From positions 1-37,150 of the forward strand of contig CAYZCL010000153.1 of the NCBI GenBank assembly GCA_964476595.1: a stretch of DNA of 37,150 nt. The letters are read 5' to 3'. The position numbers and the translations under genes are program-made. The notes beneath the pieces are model-generated. The model saw only the letters and a program-made list of their open reading frames with translations, did no database searches and had not been told where the DNA came from. Positions 1-8,721 of the stretch are shown in pieces (the stretch's first letter is position 1; each line of letters begins with the position of its first letter). Source of the DNA: JALSRD01 sp964476595 (GTDB taxonomy: Bacteria > Desulfobacterota > Desulfobacteria > Desulfobacterales > JALSRD01).

Positions 1-626
1 CCGATGGCAAAAGTCATGCGGGCGATGTTGTTGATGGAGACCCCCATCAGCGGCACCACCACGTAGTCATAGGCCATGGCCCGCATGGCCATGCCCCATT
101 TGCTTCGCGTCACGAATAGCTGAAGGGCGATCATGAAGCCGATGGAAACGAACACGATCATGATCTTCTTGTTGGTGATGTACACCCCGCCCAGTTCGTA
201 GGTCACCGAGTTGATGAGGGGCGGGAAGCTGACACGCTGGGCGCCCAGCAGGGCCAGGTTGCCGGTCTCCAGGATGATGCCGATCATCAGCCCGGTGATG
301 GCCGCCGAAGCCCGCGGCGCGTCGCGCAGCGGACGGTAGCCGATGCGTTCCACCAGCATGCCCACGAAGGACGTCAGGAACATGGAAATGATGATGGTCA
401 AGACCAGGATGAGCCAGTTGGGCAGTACGATGGCCCCCATGCTGGTCAGCGCCACCAGACCGGTGGCCACGCCGAACCCGATGTAGGCGCCCACCATAAA
501 GATATCGCCATGGGCGAAGTTGAACAGCATCAGGATACTGTACACCATGGAGTAACCCAGCGCGATCAGCGCGTAAAAGCTGCCCCACTGCAACGCGTTT
601 ACGAGGTTTTGAAGAATGTTCGCCAT
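1..626 (-). CDS. livH: Branched-chain amino acid ABC transporter permease LivH (3' end outside window)
   Basis: Inner-membrane permease of the high-affinity leucine/isoleucine/valine uptake system; it pairs with LivM and is energised by LivG/LivF. The visible 208 codons begin MANILQNLVNALQWGSFYAL and contain the family-typical stretch YSILMLFNFAHGDIFMVGAY near residues 28-47, followed by hydrophobic helices and LVERIGYRPLRDAPRAS, a conserved cytoplasmic loop. The frame runs off the window edge without a stop, so about a third of the usual ~300 residues is missing. The ATG at 626 is preceded by GAGGAG six bases upstream. It lies 183 bases downstream of livK on the same strand, the normal liv order (binding protein, then permeases). 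The gap between them holds two hairpins that could lower permease expression relative to the binding protein. Confidence 0.93.
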   Translation of the reverse strand, partial: MANILQNLVNALQWGSFYALIALGYSMVYSILMLFNFAHGDIFMVGAYIGFGVATGLVALTSMGAIVLPNWLILVLTIIISMFLTSFVGMLVERIGYRPLRDAPRASAAITGLMIGIILETGNLALLGAQRVSFPPLINSVTYELGGVYITNKKIMIVFVSIGFMIALQLFVTRSKWGMAMRAMAYDYVVVPLMGVSINNIARMTFAI

Positions 627-679
627 CGACGGCTCCTCAGCTGCCTTGTCTCTGCAACCCGTCTGGGTACAAAAAAATA

Positions 680-752
680 ACCACAGAGATCCCACGGGGC
701 CCACGGGGACCGGCCGACGGCCCCTCCCCGTGTCCTCCGTGCGCTCAGTGGT
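680..752. repeat. Imperfect palindrome of ACCACAGAG type, REP/MITE-like hairpin
   Basis: The left arm starts ACCACAGAG at 680 and the right arm ends CTCAGTGGT at 752. Between them, CCCACGGGG and CCACGGGGA pair with TCCCCGTG and TCCTCCGTG on the right, giving a long imperfect stem of roughly 30 bases per arm with a GC-rich loop. Similar hairpins with CCACAGAG ends recur in many environmental bacterial genomes; that comparison is from memory. No second copy was seen in this window. It sits between livK and livH, so it would be transcribed as an intercistronic structure. Confidence 0.55.
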
Positions 753-768
753 GAATCACAACCGCCAC

Positions 769-801
769 GGGACCCGCCGGGGCTTGGTGCGCGGCGGGCC
801 C
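769..801 (-). other. Intercistronic hairpin just after livK
   Basis: GGG A CCCGCCG at 769-779 pairs with CGGCGGG CCC at 792-801 across a 12-base loop, with one unpaired A. It begins nine bases after the livK stop codon. There is no U-run behind it in the minus-strand transcript, so it looks more like an mRNA-stabilising or attenuating hairpin than a full terminator. Such structures between a binding-protein gene and its permease genes commonly favour the binding protein; that role here is inferred. Confidence 0.4.
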
Positions 802-809
802 TGCTTTCC

Positions 810-1982
810 TCACGGGCAAACCGACTTGTAGAACTCGAATTCACCCTTGTCGTTGATCTTGACGATGACGGCACACTTGATGGGGTCGCCGTCCTCGGTG
901 AAGCTCATCTTGCCGGTGATGCCCTCGAAGTTCTTGATCTTGGCCAAGGCGTCGCGTACGCACTGGCGGTCCTTTTCGATGTTGCCGGTCAGCTTGCCGC
1001 AGTCCTGGATGGCCTTCTTGACAATGCCCAGGGCATCCCAGGTCAGCGCCGCCACGTCATCGGGCACATAACCGTATTTCTTCTTGTAACGGTCGATGAA
1101 CGCCTTGGTGGCGCCCTTGGCGCCGGCGGCGGCATAGTGGGTGGAGAAGAACAGGCCGTAACAGTCTTTCCCGCACAGCTTGACGGTTTCGGCGCTGCCC
1201 CAGCTGTCGCTGCCCACGATGGGTCCCTTGAAGCCCAGGTCGTGGGCCTGTTGCACGATCAAGGCCACTTCGTTGTAATACTGCGGCACGAAGATGAACT
1301 GCGCGCCGGACTTTTTGATCTTGGTCAGTTGGGAGCTGAAGTCGGTGTCCTTGGTGGTGAAGCTTTCGAAGGCCACCACCGATCCCGGGCCGTTGATCTT
1401 CTCCCAGTTTTTCTTGAACTCTTCGGCCAGTCCCTTGGGGTAGTCGCTGGCCACGTCGTAAAGCACGGCCGCCTTGGTGAACCCGAATTCGTTTTTCACG
1501 AAATTGGCCATTACCTTGCCCTGGAAAGGATCGAGGAAGCAGGCCCGGAAAACGTAGGGGCGGTCCTTGGTAGTGTTGGGGTTGGTGGACCAGGGGCTGA
1601 TCATGGGGGTCTTCCAGTTGTTGGCCACGTCACCGGCCGGGATGGCCTGGCTGGAGGCCTGGGGGCCGACCACAATAAGCACTTCGTCTTCGGTGATCAG
1701 CTTGGTGATGGCCTTGACAGCGGACTCGGCCTTGGACTCGTTGTCCTCGATAATCACCTCCACGGGATACTTCTTGCCGCCCACCTCGAGACCGCCGGCT
1801 TTTTTGATGTCCTCGAGCCACATCTCGGCGGCGTATTTGGTCCCCTCCCCCACCTTAGGGATATCACCGGTCATAGGCGCATCGATGCCCACCTTGATGA
1901 CGACCTTCTTGGCAGACGCCATGGGAACGAGCGCCATGCATAGAACCAGTACGGATACCACGAACAGCAGACCTTTCTTCAT
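810..1982 (-). CDS. livK: Branched-chain amino acid ABC transporter substrate-binding protein
   Basis: Periplasmic binding protein of the Liv/HAAT family that delivers branched-chain amino acids, or a related ligand, to LivHM. The 390-residue product starts with a clear Sec signal peptide (MKKGLLFVVSVLVLCMALVP, then a cut after ASA near residue 24). The mature part has the type-I periplasmic fold signatures: VVIKVGIDAPMTGDIPKVGE at the start, an IEDNESKAESAVKA segment near residue 80, VGPQASSQAIPAGDVAN, and YDVASDYPKGLAEEFKKNW. Length matches the family. The ATG at 1982 has a strong GGAGGTAATC ribosome site. It is the first liv gene here, 126 bases after holA, and has its own candidate promoter and operator in that gap. 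The exact ligand cannot be read from sequence. Confidence 0.93.
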   Translation of the reverse strand: MKKGLLFVVSVLVLCMALVPMASAKKVVIKVGIDAPMTGDIPKVGEGTKYAAEMWLEDIKKAGGLEVGGKKYPVEVIIEDNESKAESAVKAITKLITEDEVLIVVGPQASSQAIPAGDVANNWKTPMISPWSTNPNTTKDRPYVFRACFLDPFQGKVMANFVKNEFGFTKAAVLYDVASDYPKGLAEEFKKNWEKINGPGSVVAFESFTTKDTDFSSQLTKIKKSGAQFIFVPQYYNEVALIVQQAHDLGFKGPIVGSDSWGSAETVKLCGKDCYGLFFSTHYAAAGAKGATKAFIDRYKKKYGYVPDDVAALTWDALGIVKKAIQDCGKLTGNIEKDRQCVRDALAKIKNFEGITGKMSFTEDGDPIKCAVIVKINDKGEFEFYKSVCP

Positions 1983-2040
1983 GATTACCTCCTTGCTGGG
2001 TGAAAGTGGTTGGGATGCGCTGGTGAATCAAATCCGATCG

Positions 2041-2073
2041 TTGAACTTCGTTCAAGAATTTCCTGGTATCATA
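2041..2073 (-). promoter_or_regulatory. Candidate livK promoter (-10) with downstream operator palindrome
   Basis: On the minus strand a TATGAT hexamer (2068-2073) matches five of six -10 positions; no convincing -35 lies at the usual distance. Shortly after the expected start of transcription lies a perfect inverted repeat TTGAAC-GAA-GTTCAA (2041-2055), about 60 bases before the livK ATG. That position suits a repressor site. The regulator is unknown. Confidence 0.35.
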
Positions 2074-2108
2074 ATCGTAGGGGCAGTTCAACAGGAAAAC
2101 CGGCGTGT

Positions 2109-3581
2109 TCAACGGCGGCCGGGCTTACCCGACGATTGCGAAGACGCCCGGCAGAGGCGCATCACGGCGGCCTCCAGCAGCACCGCCGGCGCATGGGCCG
2201 ACATCTTCAGGCCGGCGTCGACGGTTCGCAGTTCGTGCAGCATGCGCAGCAGCTCGTCCATGGATAAGGCCTGCGCCTCCCTGAACCGCATGTAGACGGC
2301 GTAGGGGGAAGCCCCCTTGCCCAACAGCAGGAGATCGGCCGGGACGGCCTTCTTGCGCCCGCTCTTCCCGGCTTCGTCGCCGCCCATTGCCTCCCGCCAC
2401 CCGAAGAAGCATTCCTGCAGGGCACTGTCGTGGGCCTTTGCGGCCGGCAGGACGGTGCTTTTGAAGGCATCGAAAGTCATGCCGGGCTGCCAGCAGGCCC
2501 CTTCCCGGCCGTCCATGAAGCTCCGGATGAGGATCAGGCGGCGTAGTTGGTTGACCAGCGCGGCCAACAGCTGCAGTGGATGAGCGCCTTCGGCGAGCAG
2601 CGCCCGCAGGTGGAAGAGGGCGTCGTCGAGACGACGGCGGAAAACGGCGCCGGTGAATTCGTAGACGGGGTCCCGGCGGCTGCGGCTGAGCACCCGCTTC
2701 ACGTCGTCACGGCTGATACGCGACCGCTCCCCGCTGTAGCTGATCAGCTTTTCCAGGTTGTGGGCAAAAGTGCGGGGATCGAAGCCGGTCAGTTCCTCGA
2801 CGGCCGCCAGGGCATCGGGGGCCATCTGTTTCCCGGCCCTTTCCAGGATCTCCGCGGCCTGCCGGCGCAGCAGGCGGGTGCGCGCCTGCCGGTCGGCGCT
2901 GCGGCCGCTGGTGGGCACCGAGCAGTCGATGACCAGTCCCTTTTCCCTGACCGTGCGGTACAGCGCAAGCGTCTTGCGCACCCTGGTGCAGGTCACGAAC
3001 AGGTGGTTGCCCCGGGGAAACCCCTTTTCCACGGCCTTTTTGAGCAGCCCGGCGGCGTCCACGTCGGCGGGCACGGACATCCCCCGGCGCCGGCAGTAGT
3101 CCGCCAGGTCCGCGATCCAGGCCAGCTCCCCGGCGTCGTCCTGTCCGCCCGCCAGCCGGCCAACGGCCTCCGGGGTCACGTCCTCCAACGCCAGGCCCTC
3201 CACCGCTAGGAGCTTGAGCAGCCAGTTGGCGGCCTGCCTGGGCCGGTCTTCGGCGAAGGCCGCAGCGGCTTTGTCGAGCAGGGCGCTGTGGTCGCTGCGC
3301 CCCAGGAAAAGGCCGCTGTCGGCCAGCAGCACGATGCGCCCCTCGGACAGCAGCGAGTAGGTACCGACCCGTTCGACGGCCAGCGGCACATTGGCGTCGA
3401 TGCCCTCAAGGGTTTCGAAGGCCGGGTGGCGACGGCCGCCGGGCAGCAGTACGGCGGCCGTCTTGTCCAATGCCCGGCTGCACAGCGCCTCCTGTCCCCA
3501 GATGAGGAATACGCCGCACGCGCGCACGCGCGCCGCGTCCTGCAGGGTGCGATCGAGATCCTGATAGGAGACTTCCGGCAT
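2109..3581 (-). CDS. holA: DNA polymerase III delta subunit, long divergent form
   Basis: Clamp-loader subunit that opens the beta clamp during replication. The 490-residue product has the HolA layout: an N-terminal degenerate ATPase-like domain (VFLIWGQEAL near residue 22, GRIVLLADSGLF near 85), a middle lid region with EELTGFDPRTFAHNLEKLI (family pattern L..DLR.L..ELEKL), ISRDDVKRVLSRSRRDPVYE, and a helical collar domain with HPLQLLAALVNQLRRLI. It is well above the ~340 residues of the E. coli protein because of extra central sequence. The ATG at 3581 is chosen because similarity begins there; GGGAG lies 11 bases upstream. An in-frame GTG four codons earlier is possible. The frame stays open upstream to 3668, but that part looks like read-through of GC-rich spacer. 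Confidence 0.8.
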   Translation of the reverse strand: MPEVSYQDLDRTLQDAARVRACGVFLIWGQEALCSRALDKTAAVLLPGGRRHPAFETLEGIDANVPLAVERVGTYSLLSEGRIVLLADSGLFLGRSDHSALLDKAAAAFAEDRPRQAANWLLKLLAVEGLALEDVTPEAVGRLAGGQDDAGELAWIADLADYCRRRGMSVPADVDAAGLLKKAVEKGFPRGNHLFVTCTRVRKTLALYRTVREKGLVIDCSVPTSGRSADRQARTRLLRRQAAEILERAGKQMAPDALAAVEELTGFDPRTFAHNLEKLISYSGERSRISRDDVKRVLSRSRRDPVYEFTGAVFRRRLDDALFHLRALLAEGAHPLQLLAALVNQLRRLILIRSFMDGREGACWQPGMTFDAFKSTVLPAAKAHDSALQECFFGWREAMGGDEAGKSGRKKAVPADLLLLGKGASPYAVYMRFREAQALSMDELLRMLHELRTVDAGLKMSAHAPAVLLEAAVMRLCRASSQSSGKPGRR

Positions 3582-3723
3582 TGGGTGTTTCACTCCCTTG
3601 ACCCGGCATGCGAGGCGTGAACGCCGACGGCCGCGGAACCATTCGGCCCTGTCGGCCGCCGGCCGCACCTAGAAAAAGGCGCTTTCACCGCTCCGTCCGG
3701 CGCCGCCTGCACGCTCCGCCCCG

Positions 3724-4221
3724 TCAGTCGGGCATCTTGCGAAACAGGAGATGAAAGACGAAGATGATCATGCCCACGGTGATGGCGCTGTCGGCTACGT
3801 TGAAGGCCGGCCAGTGGTGTCTTCCGATGTAGACGTCCAGGAAGTCCACCACGTGGCCCAGGCGGATGCGGTCGATCATGTTTCCCATGGCACCGCCCAG
3901 GATCATGGCGAAGGCCACGGACAGCATGCGGTGGCTGCGCGGCGTGCGCCAGAAGAAGTACAGCACCAGCAGAATGGCCAGCCAGGAAACGGCGAAGAAG
4001 AAGATGTTGCGCACGGCCGTGCTTTGGGAGGCCAGGAATCCGAAGGCGCCGCCCGGATTGTAGACATGGGTCAGGTTGAAGAAACCGGGGATTACCGGGA
4101 CGGTGCGGTATTTTTCCAGGTAGACCATCACCAGCGCCTTGGTGGTCTGGTCCAGGGCCGTCACCGGAAGCGCAACCGTCAGCAGCTGAATCAGTTTGTG
4201 TGAATCGAATCTGTGGCCCAT
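3724..4221 (-). CDS. lspA: Lipoprotein signal peptidase (signal peptidase II)
   Basis: Inner-membrane aspartic protease that removes signal peptides from diacylglyceryl-modified prolipoproteins. The 165-residue product is the standard length with four hydrophobic helices (about residues 8-26, 72-91, 98-116, 145-160). The signature boxes are present: VYNPGGAFG near residue 53, GAMGNMIDRIR at 110-120 with catalytic Asp117, and FNVADSAITVG at 140-150 with catalytic Asp144. It follows ileS by 113 bases on the same strand, the usual ileS-lspA pairing. The ATG at 4221 gives the family N-terminus; a GGGGGAG stretch lies unusually far upstream (about 16 bases), so initiation may be weak or use another feature. 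Several lipoproteins in this window are likely substrates (Pal, the membrane-fusion protein, two small lipoproteins). Confidence 0.95.
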   Translation of the reverse strand: MGHRFDSHKLIQLLTVALPVTALDQTTKALVMVYLEKYRTVPVIPGFFNLTHVYNPGGAFGFLASQSTAVRNIFFFAVSWLAILLVLYFFWRTPRSHRMLSVAFAMILGGAMGNMIDRIRLGHVVDFLDVYIGRHHWPAFNVADSAITVGMIIFVFHLLFRKMPD

Positions 4222-4334
4222 GATCGCGGCACAATGCTCCCCCGGGCACCGGTCCGCCGGCGCGCGTCTCTTTTGCGGGTGGCGCAAAGACGCGCGCCGA
4301 CGGCCTGCCCGCGTGTCGGTCGGGGCGCCCCCGG

Positions 4335-7133
4335 CTACCCGCCGATGGCCGCCAGCGCGTCGCGGCAGCGGCTGCAGATGGTCGGGTGCTGCGCGTCTTC
4401 GCCCACGCTGACATCGTGTACCCAGCAGCGCTCGCATTTCCGCCCCTTGGCGGGCCGCACCCTGACGGTCAGGCCCTCCATTTCACCGCTGCTGACGTCC
4501 TCTCCCGCCAACGGCCCCTCGTGCAGCACGGCGCTGGAAACGATGAAGAGGCTGCGCAGGTCGTCGGCGTAAGCCGCCAGCTGTTCGTAAAGGCCGCCAT
4601 CGGCGCCCAGAACGACCTCGGCATCCAGGGCGTGCCCGATGAGCTTGTCGCTGCGGGCCGACTCCAGCGCGCGGGTCACCTCGCGCCGCACCGCGCGCAC
4701 CAGCTGCCATCTCCGGGCCAGCTGCGGATCCAGCCGGTCTTCTTCCACGGCGGGAAAGGCCGCCAGGTGCACGCTCTTCTCACGCCCGGCGTCTTCCGGC
4801 ATGAAACGCCAGATCTCCTCGGCCGTAAAGGGCAGCACCGGCGCCATCAGGCGCACGATGGCGTCCAGCAGCCTGTACATGGCCGTCTGGGCGCTTCGCC
4901 TGGCCGCTGAGGCTGGGGGCGAGGTGTAGAGCCGGTCCTTGAGGATGTCCAGGTAGAACGAGGACAGGTCCAGGGTGCAGAAATTGAACAGCGCGTGGTA
5001 GATGATGTGCAGATCGTAACGCTCGTAGGCCTTCAGTGTCCGTCCGACGAGCTCCTGCAGGCGGTGCAGGATGTAGCGGTCGATCTCGGGCATGTCTCCC
5101 GCCGCCACCGCGTCCGCGCTCGGCGTGAAATCGTTCAGGTTCCCCAGCATGAAGCGGCACGTGTTGCGGATGCGCCGGTAGGCGTCGCTGAGCTGTTTGA
5201 GGATCTCTTCGGAGATGCGGATGTCGTCGCGGTAGTCCGAGGCCGACACCCACAACCGCAGGATCTCGGCGCCGTAGCGGTCGATGACCTTCTTGGGCGC
5301 GATGACGTTTCCCAGCGACTTGGACATCTTCTTGCCCTCGGCGTCCACCACGAAGCCGTGGGTCAGCACGGACTTGTATGGCGCGTGCTGCCGGGTTCCC
5401 ACGGCCGTCAGCAGCGAACTGTGAAACCACCCGCGGTGCTGATCGCTGCCCTCCAGGTAGAGGTCCGCCGGCCAGCGCAGGTTCTCGCGTTTTTCCAGCA
5501 CGGCGGCGTGGCTGACGCCCGAGTCGAACCACACGTCCAGAATGTCGTCCTCCTTGATCAATTCGGAGCCGCCGCAGTGGCGGCACACCGTCCCTTCCGG
5601 AAGCAGCCGGCCGTCGTCGTCGAACCAGGCGTCGGCCCCCTTTTCGGCGAAGAGCCGGTAGATGCGCTCCAGCAGGTCCTCGTCCAGGTGGATACGGCCG
5701 CACTTTCGGCAGTAGAAGATGGCGATGGGCACCCCCCAGGCGCGCTGCCGCGAAACACACCAGTCGGGCCGGTTTTCGATCATGCCGTAGATGCGCTCGC
5801 GGCCCCAGCTGGGGATCCACTGCACGTTGTCGATCTCCTCCAGCGAACGCCGCCGCAGCCCGTTTTCTTCCATGGAGATAAACCACTGGGCCGTCGCCCG
5901 GAAGATCACCGGACGTTTGCAGCGCCAGCAGTGGGGATAGGCATGCGTGATCTTCTCCTCGGCCATCAGCGCACCGACACGGCGCAGCTTTTCCACGATG
6001 CCGGCGTTGGCATCGAAGACGAACTGGCCCTTCAAATCCTGCACCTCTTCGGTGAAACGGCCCCGGTGATCCACCGGCGAAAAGGTCTCCAGCCGATACT
6101 TGCGGCCGATGTCGTAGTCTTCTCGGCCGTGTCCCGGGGCGGTGTGCACGCACCCGGTGCCCACGTCCAGGGTGACGTGATCGGCCAGGATGATCAGCGA
6201 ATCCCGCGGGTAGAGCGGGTGCCGGCAGTGCTTGTTTTCCAGCAGGGGGGCGTCGAACTCGGCAAGGATCTCGTAGTCCCCGATGTCGAAGGAGCGCATG
6301 CAGTCGGACACCAGTTCGCGGGCCAGGATGAAGACCTCCCCACCGCCCACGTCCACGGCGGCATAGACAAAATCCGGGTGCAAGGCCACTGCCAGGTTGG
6401 CCGGGATGGTCCAGGGGGTGGTGGTCCAGATGACCACGGAGACCTTCTTGCCGGCGGTCTGGGGGACCTGTCCGGCGATATCGTCGACCATGGCGAACTT
6501 GACGAAGATTGAGGGCGAAGTCTCGTCCTGGTACTCGATTTCGGCCTCGGCCAGCGCCGTGCAGCAGCTGCAGCACCAGTGGATGGGCTTCTGGCTGCGG
6601 TAGAGGCTGCCACTGAGGGCGAACCTGCCGCACTCGCGGGCGATGACCGCCTCGTACTCGTAGTTCATGGTCAGGTACGGGTTGTCCCACTCTCCCATGA
6701 CCCCCAGGCGTTTGAACTCCTCGCGCTGGATGTCGATGAACTTTTCGGCGTAACGCCGGCACAGCCGGCGGAAATCGGACTGGGAGTAGTCCTTCTTCTT
6801 GGCGCCCAGTTCCTTGTCCACGTTGTGCTCGATGGGTAGTCCGTGGCAGTCCCAGCCCGGCACGTAGACGGCGTCGAAGCCCGCCATCTGCCGCGAGCGC
6901 ACGATGATGTCCTTTAGAATCTTATTGAGGGCCGTGCCGATGTGAATGTGGCCGTTGGCATAGGGCGGGCCGTCATGCAGGATGAACGGCGTACGCCCAC
7001 GGGATGCTTCCCGGATGCGTTCGTAGAGTCCCTGCTCTTCCCAGGCTTTCAGCTGCTCCGGTTCTCGCCGGGCCAGGTTGGCCTTCATGGGAAAGCGGGT
7101 TTTGGGTAAATTCAGCGTTGCTTTGTAGTCCAT
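4335..7133 (-). CDS. ileS: Isoleucyl-tRNA synthetase
   Basis: Class-I aminoacyl-tRNA synthetase that charges tRNA-Ile and edits misactivated valine. The 932-residue length fits the bacterial type. It shows the HIGH-type motif in PPYANGHIHIGTALNK (residues 56-71), the CP1 editing domain with WTTTPWTIPANLAVALHP, the GWDCHGLPIE segment, KMSKSLGNVIAPKK near residue 602, and a C-terminal zinc module with CERCW and CSRC close to the end. This is the zinc-bearing form sensitive to mupirocin-like inhibitors in other bacteria. The ATG at 7133 carries GGAGGTGGC directly upstream. It heads the ileS-lspA-holA run on the minus strand. The 440 bases upstream hold no T-box motif, so no tRNA-sensing leader is supported. 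Confidence 0.97.
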   Translation of the reverse strand: MDYKATLNLPKTRFPMKANLARREPEQLKAWEEQGLYERIREASRGRTPFILHDGPPYANGHIHIGTALNKILKDIIVRSRQMAGFDAVYVPGWDCHGLPIEHNVDKELGAKKKDYSQSDFRRLCRRYAEKFIDIQREEFKRLGVMGEWDNPYLTMNYEYEAVIARECGRFALSGSLYRSQKPIHWCCSCCTALAEAEIEYQDETSPSIFVKFAMVDDIAGQVPQTAGKKVSVVIWTTTPWTIPANLAVALHPDFVYAAVDVGGGEVFILARELVSDCMRSFDIGDYEILAEFDAPLLENKHCRHPLYPRDSLIILADHVTLDVGTGCVHTAPGHGREDYDIGRKYRLETFSPVDHRGRFTEEVQDLKGQFVFDANAGIVEKLRRVGALMAEEKITHAYPHCWRCKRPVIFRATAQWFISMEENGLRRRSLEEIDNVQWIPSWGRERIYGMIENRPDWCVSRQRAWGVPIAIFYCRKCGRIHLDEDLLERIYRLFAEKGADAWFDDDGRLLPEGTVCRHCGGSELIKEDDILDVWFDSGVSHAAVLEKRENLRWPADLYLEGSDQHRGWFHSSLLTAVGTRQHAPYKSVLTHGFVVDAEGKKMSKSLGNVIAPKKVIDRYGAEILRLWVSASDYRDDIRISEEILKQLSDAYRRIRNTCRFMLGNLNDFTPSADAVAAGDMPEIDRYILHRLQELVGRTLKAYERYDLHIIYHALFNFCTLDLSSFYLDILKDRLYTSPPASAARRSAQTAMYRLLDAIVRLMAPVLPFTAEEIWRFMPEDAGREKSVHLAAFPAVEEDRLDPQLARRWQLVRAVRREVTRALESARSDKLIGHALDAEVVLGADGGLYEQLAAYADDLRSLFIVSSAVLHEGPLAGEDVSSGEMEGLTVRVRPAKGRKCERCWVHDVSVGEDAQHPTICSRCRDALAAIGG

Positions 7134-7573
7134 GCCACCTCCGGAGTTCCGTCTTTGCGGTTCATTGTGCGGCCCGACTGATTCGGAGCGCCGACATGTT
7201 GCAGCGCCCGCCTGCAGCACCCGTCGGGCCGCTTTTCATTCTATTCGACTGTTCGAAACAATTTCGCAATCGTCGACGGACCGCACCCGCGTCGCCGCCG
7301 CATCCGTTGCCGCGTGCTACCGGCCGCCGGAAGCGGTTCCGGCCGGACAGCGGCGTTCTGGGGCATTCCGTCGCGCGCCCGCTGTGTGGTTCCGCAAATG
7401 GGTTGCGCTTCCGGTATCGCGGCCTCCCCGCGAGTCCCCCGGCCGGCGCATTTGCGCCACGACCGCAAGCGCCGCCGGAAGCGAGCCGCCCCGCCGTGCG
7501 TTTACGGCTTGCGCCGCGCCTTACGTAATATATCTACCGGCATGACTTGCGAGCGCCCCCGACCTGCGGATCT
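7134..7573. other. 440-base GC-rich spacer between rfbA and ileS
   Basis: No convincing gene is visible; the open frames here are low-complexity Arg/Pro/Ala readings of GC-rich DNA. Structure seen: an imperfect hairpin CCGGCCGCCGGAA / TTCCGGCCGG (about 7320-7348), a perfect small palindrome GGCGCA-TT-TGCGCC (7445-7458), the 12-mer CCGCCGGAAGCG present twice, and one AT-rich patch (7523-7540). None has a U-run that would make it an intrinsic terminator for rfbA. Confidence 0.5.
7241..7269 (-). promoter_or_regulatory. Candidate ileS promoter
   Basis: Minus-strand TTGCGA (7264-7269), 17-base spacer, GAATAG (7241-7246), about 105 bases upstream of the ileS start, inside the only locally AT-rich stretch near the gene. 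Both boxes are imperfect, so this is a weak call. Confidence 0.3.
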
Positions 7574-8470
7574 TCAAGTGGGGAACCGCTCGCGTTCGGC
7601 GGGGTCGCCGTCGAGGAGTTCCATCAGGTAACGGCCGTAATCATTTTTCAGCATGTCGGCCGCCAGGCGCCGCACCTGGTCGTCGTCGATGTAGCCAAGC
7701 CGGTAGGCGATCTCCTCCACGCAGGCGATCTTGAGCCCCTGCCGGTCCTGGATGGCCTCCACGTAGCTGGCGGCCTGCTGCAGCGCCTCGTGGGTACCGG
7801 TATCGAGCCAGGCGAATCCCCGGCCCAGCAGTTCCACGCGCAGCTGGCCCCGCCGCAGGTAGGCCAGGTTGACGTCGGTGATCTCCAGCTCACCGCGCGG
7901 CGAGGGCTCGAGGTTTTCGGCGATCTGCACCACGTCGCTGCTATACATGTAGAGGCCCGGTACGGCGTAGGACGACTTGGGGTGCTCCGGCTTTTCCTCG
8001 ATGCCCACAACCCGTCCCTGATCGTCGAACTCCACCACCCCGTATCGCTGGGGATCGCGCACCAGGTATCCGAAAATCAGTCCGCCGGTCTCCATTTTCA
8101 CCGACTCCCTCAGGATGCGCGAGAGCCTGGAGCCGTAAAAAATGTTGTCCCCCAGGATCAGGCACACGGGCTCGTTACCGATGAACCGTTTCCCGATGAT
8201 GAAGGCCTGCGCCAGACCCTCGGGGCGCGGCTGCTCGGCGTAATGCATGCGCAGCCCCAGCTGGCTGCCGTCGCTCAGCAGACGCCGGAAATTGGGGAGG
8301 TCCTGGGGCGTGGAAATCAACAGAATGTCACGGATGCCCGCCAGCATCAGCACCGACAGCGGGTAGTAGATCATGGGTTTGTCGTAGACCGGCAGCAGCT
8401 GTTTGCTGACCACCCGCGTGATGGGGTAGAGACGCGTTCCGGATCCCCCGGCCAGAATAATGCCTTTCAT
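7574..8470 (-). CDS. rfbA: Glucose-1-phosphate thymidylyltransferase (RmlA/RfbA)
   Basis: Makes dTDP-glucose from glucose-1-phosphate and dTTP, the first step to dTDP-L-rhamnose and other dTDP-sugars used in O-antigen or exopolysaccharide. The 298-residue product is full length, with the nucleotidyltransferase signature GIILAGGSGTRLYPIT at residues 3-18, SKQLLPVYDKPMIYYPLS next to it, LILGDNIFYG (metal-binding Asp) near 104-113, and IEEKPEHPKS near 160. C-terminal residues include FAWLDTGTHEAL, also conserved. The ATG at 8470 has GGGAG five bases upstream. It stands alone here: rfbB, rfbC and rfbD are not adjacent, so the rest of the pathway must lie elsewhere. It is insulated from pal upstream by a strong terminator. 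Confidence 0.95.
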   Translation of the reverse strand: MKGIILAGGSGTRLYPITRVVSKQLLPVYDKPMIYYPLSVLMLAGIRDILLISTPQDLPNFRRLLSDGSQLGLRMHYAEQPRPEGLAQAFIIGKRFIGNEPVCLILGDNIFYGSRLSRILRESVKMETGGLIFGYLVRDPQRYGVVEFDDQGRVVGIEEKPEHPKSSYAVPGLYMYSSDVVQIAENLEPSPRGELEITDVNLAYLRRGQLRVELLGRGFAWLDTGTHEALQQAASYVEAIQDRQGLKIACVEEIAYRLGYIDDDQVRRLAADMLKNDYGRYLMELLDGDPAERERFPT

Positions 8471-8630
8471 GCCTGCTCCCTGCTCCTCTCGATACCACGG
8501 GAAGCGCTGTGCCCGTGGCCTTCCTCACGTCCGCGGCCGAACGCCGCACCCGTTTTCCGGTTAGGCCGCGATCCGTGCGCCGCTGCGGCAAACGCTCCGC
8601 CTGCCGTTGAAGTCAAATTCCGAAATGGCT

Positions 8631-8683
8631 CAAAAACAGGCCGGCATCGCCCTGCCGCCCGGGCGGCGACAGGGCATGCCGGC
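8631..8683 (-). terminator. Strong intrinsic terminator downstream of pal
   Basis: A near-perfect stem of about 20 pairs: GCCGGCATGCCCTGTCGCC pairs with GGCGGCAGGGCGATGCCGGC across a tiny loop (8640-8683), with only small mismatches. On the minus strand it is followed by CTGTTTTTGAG, giving the U-run. It lies about 40 bases after the pal stop codon and ends that transcript before rfbA. Confidence 0.85.
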
Positions 8684-8721
8684 AAATGCAGGCCCCCGCT
8701 GGGCTCCGCTCCGGGGGGCGG

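Noticed and set aside
7134..7573. T-box leader upstream of ileS
   Set aside because: No match to the AGGGTGGNACCGCG antitermination motif on the minus strand, and no terminator next to the ileS start.
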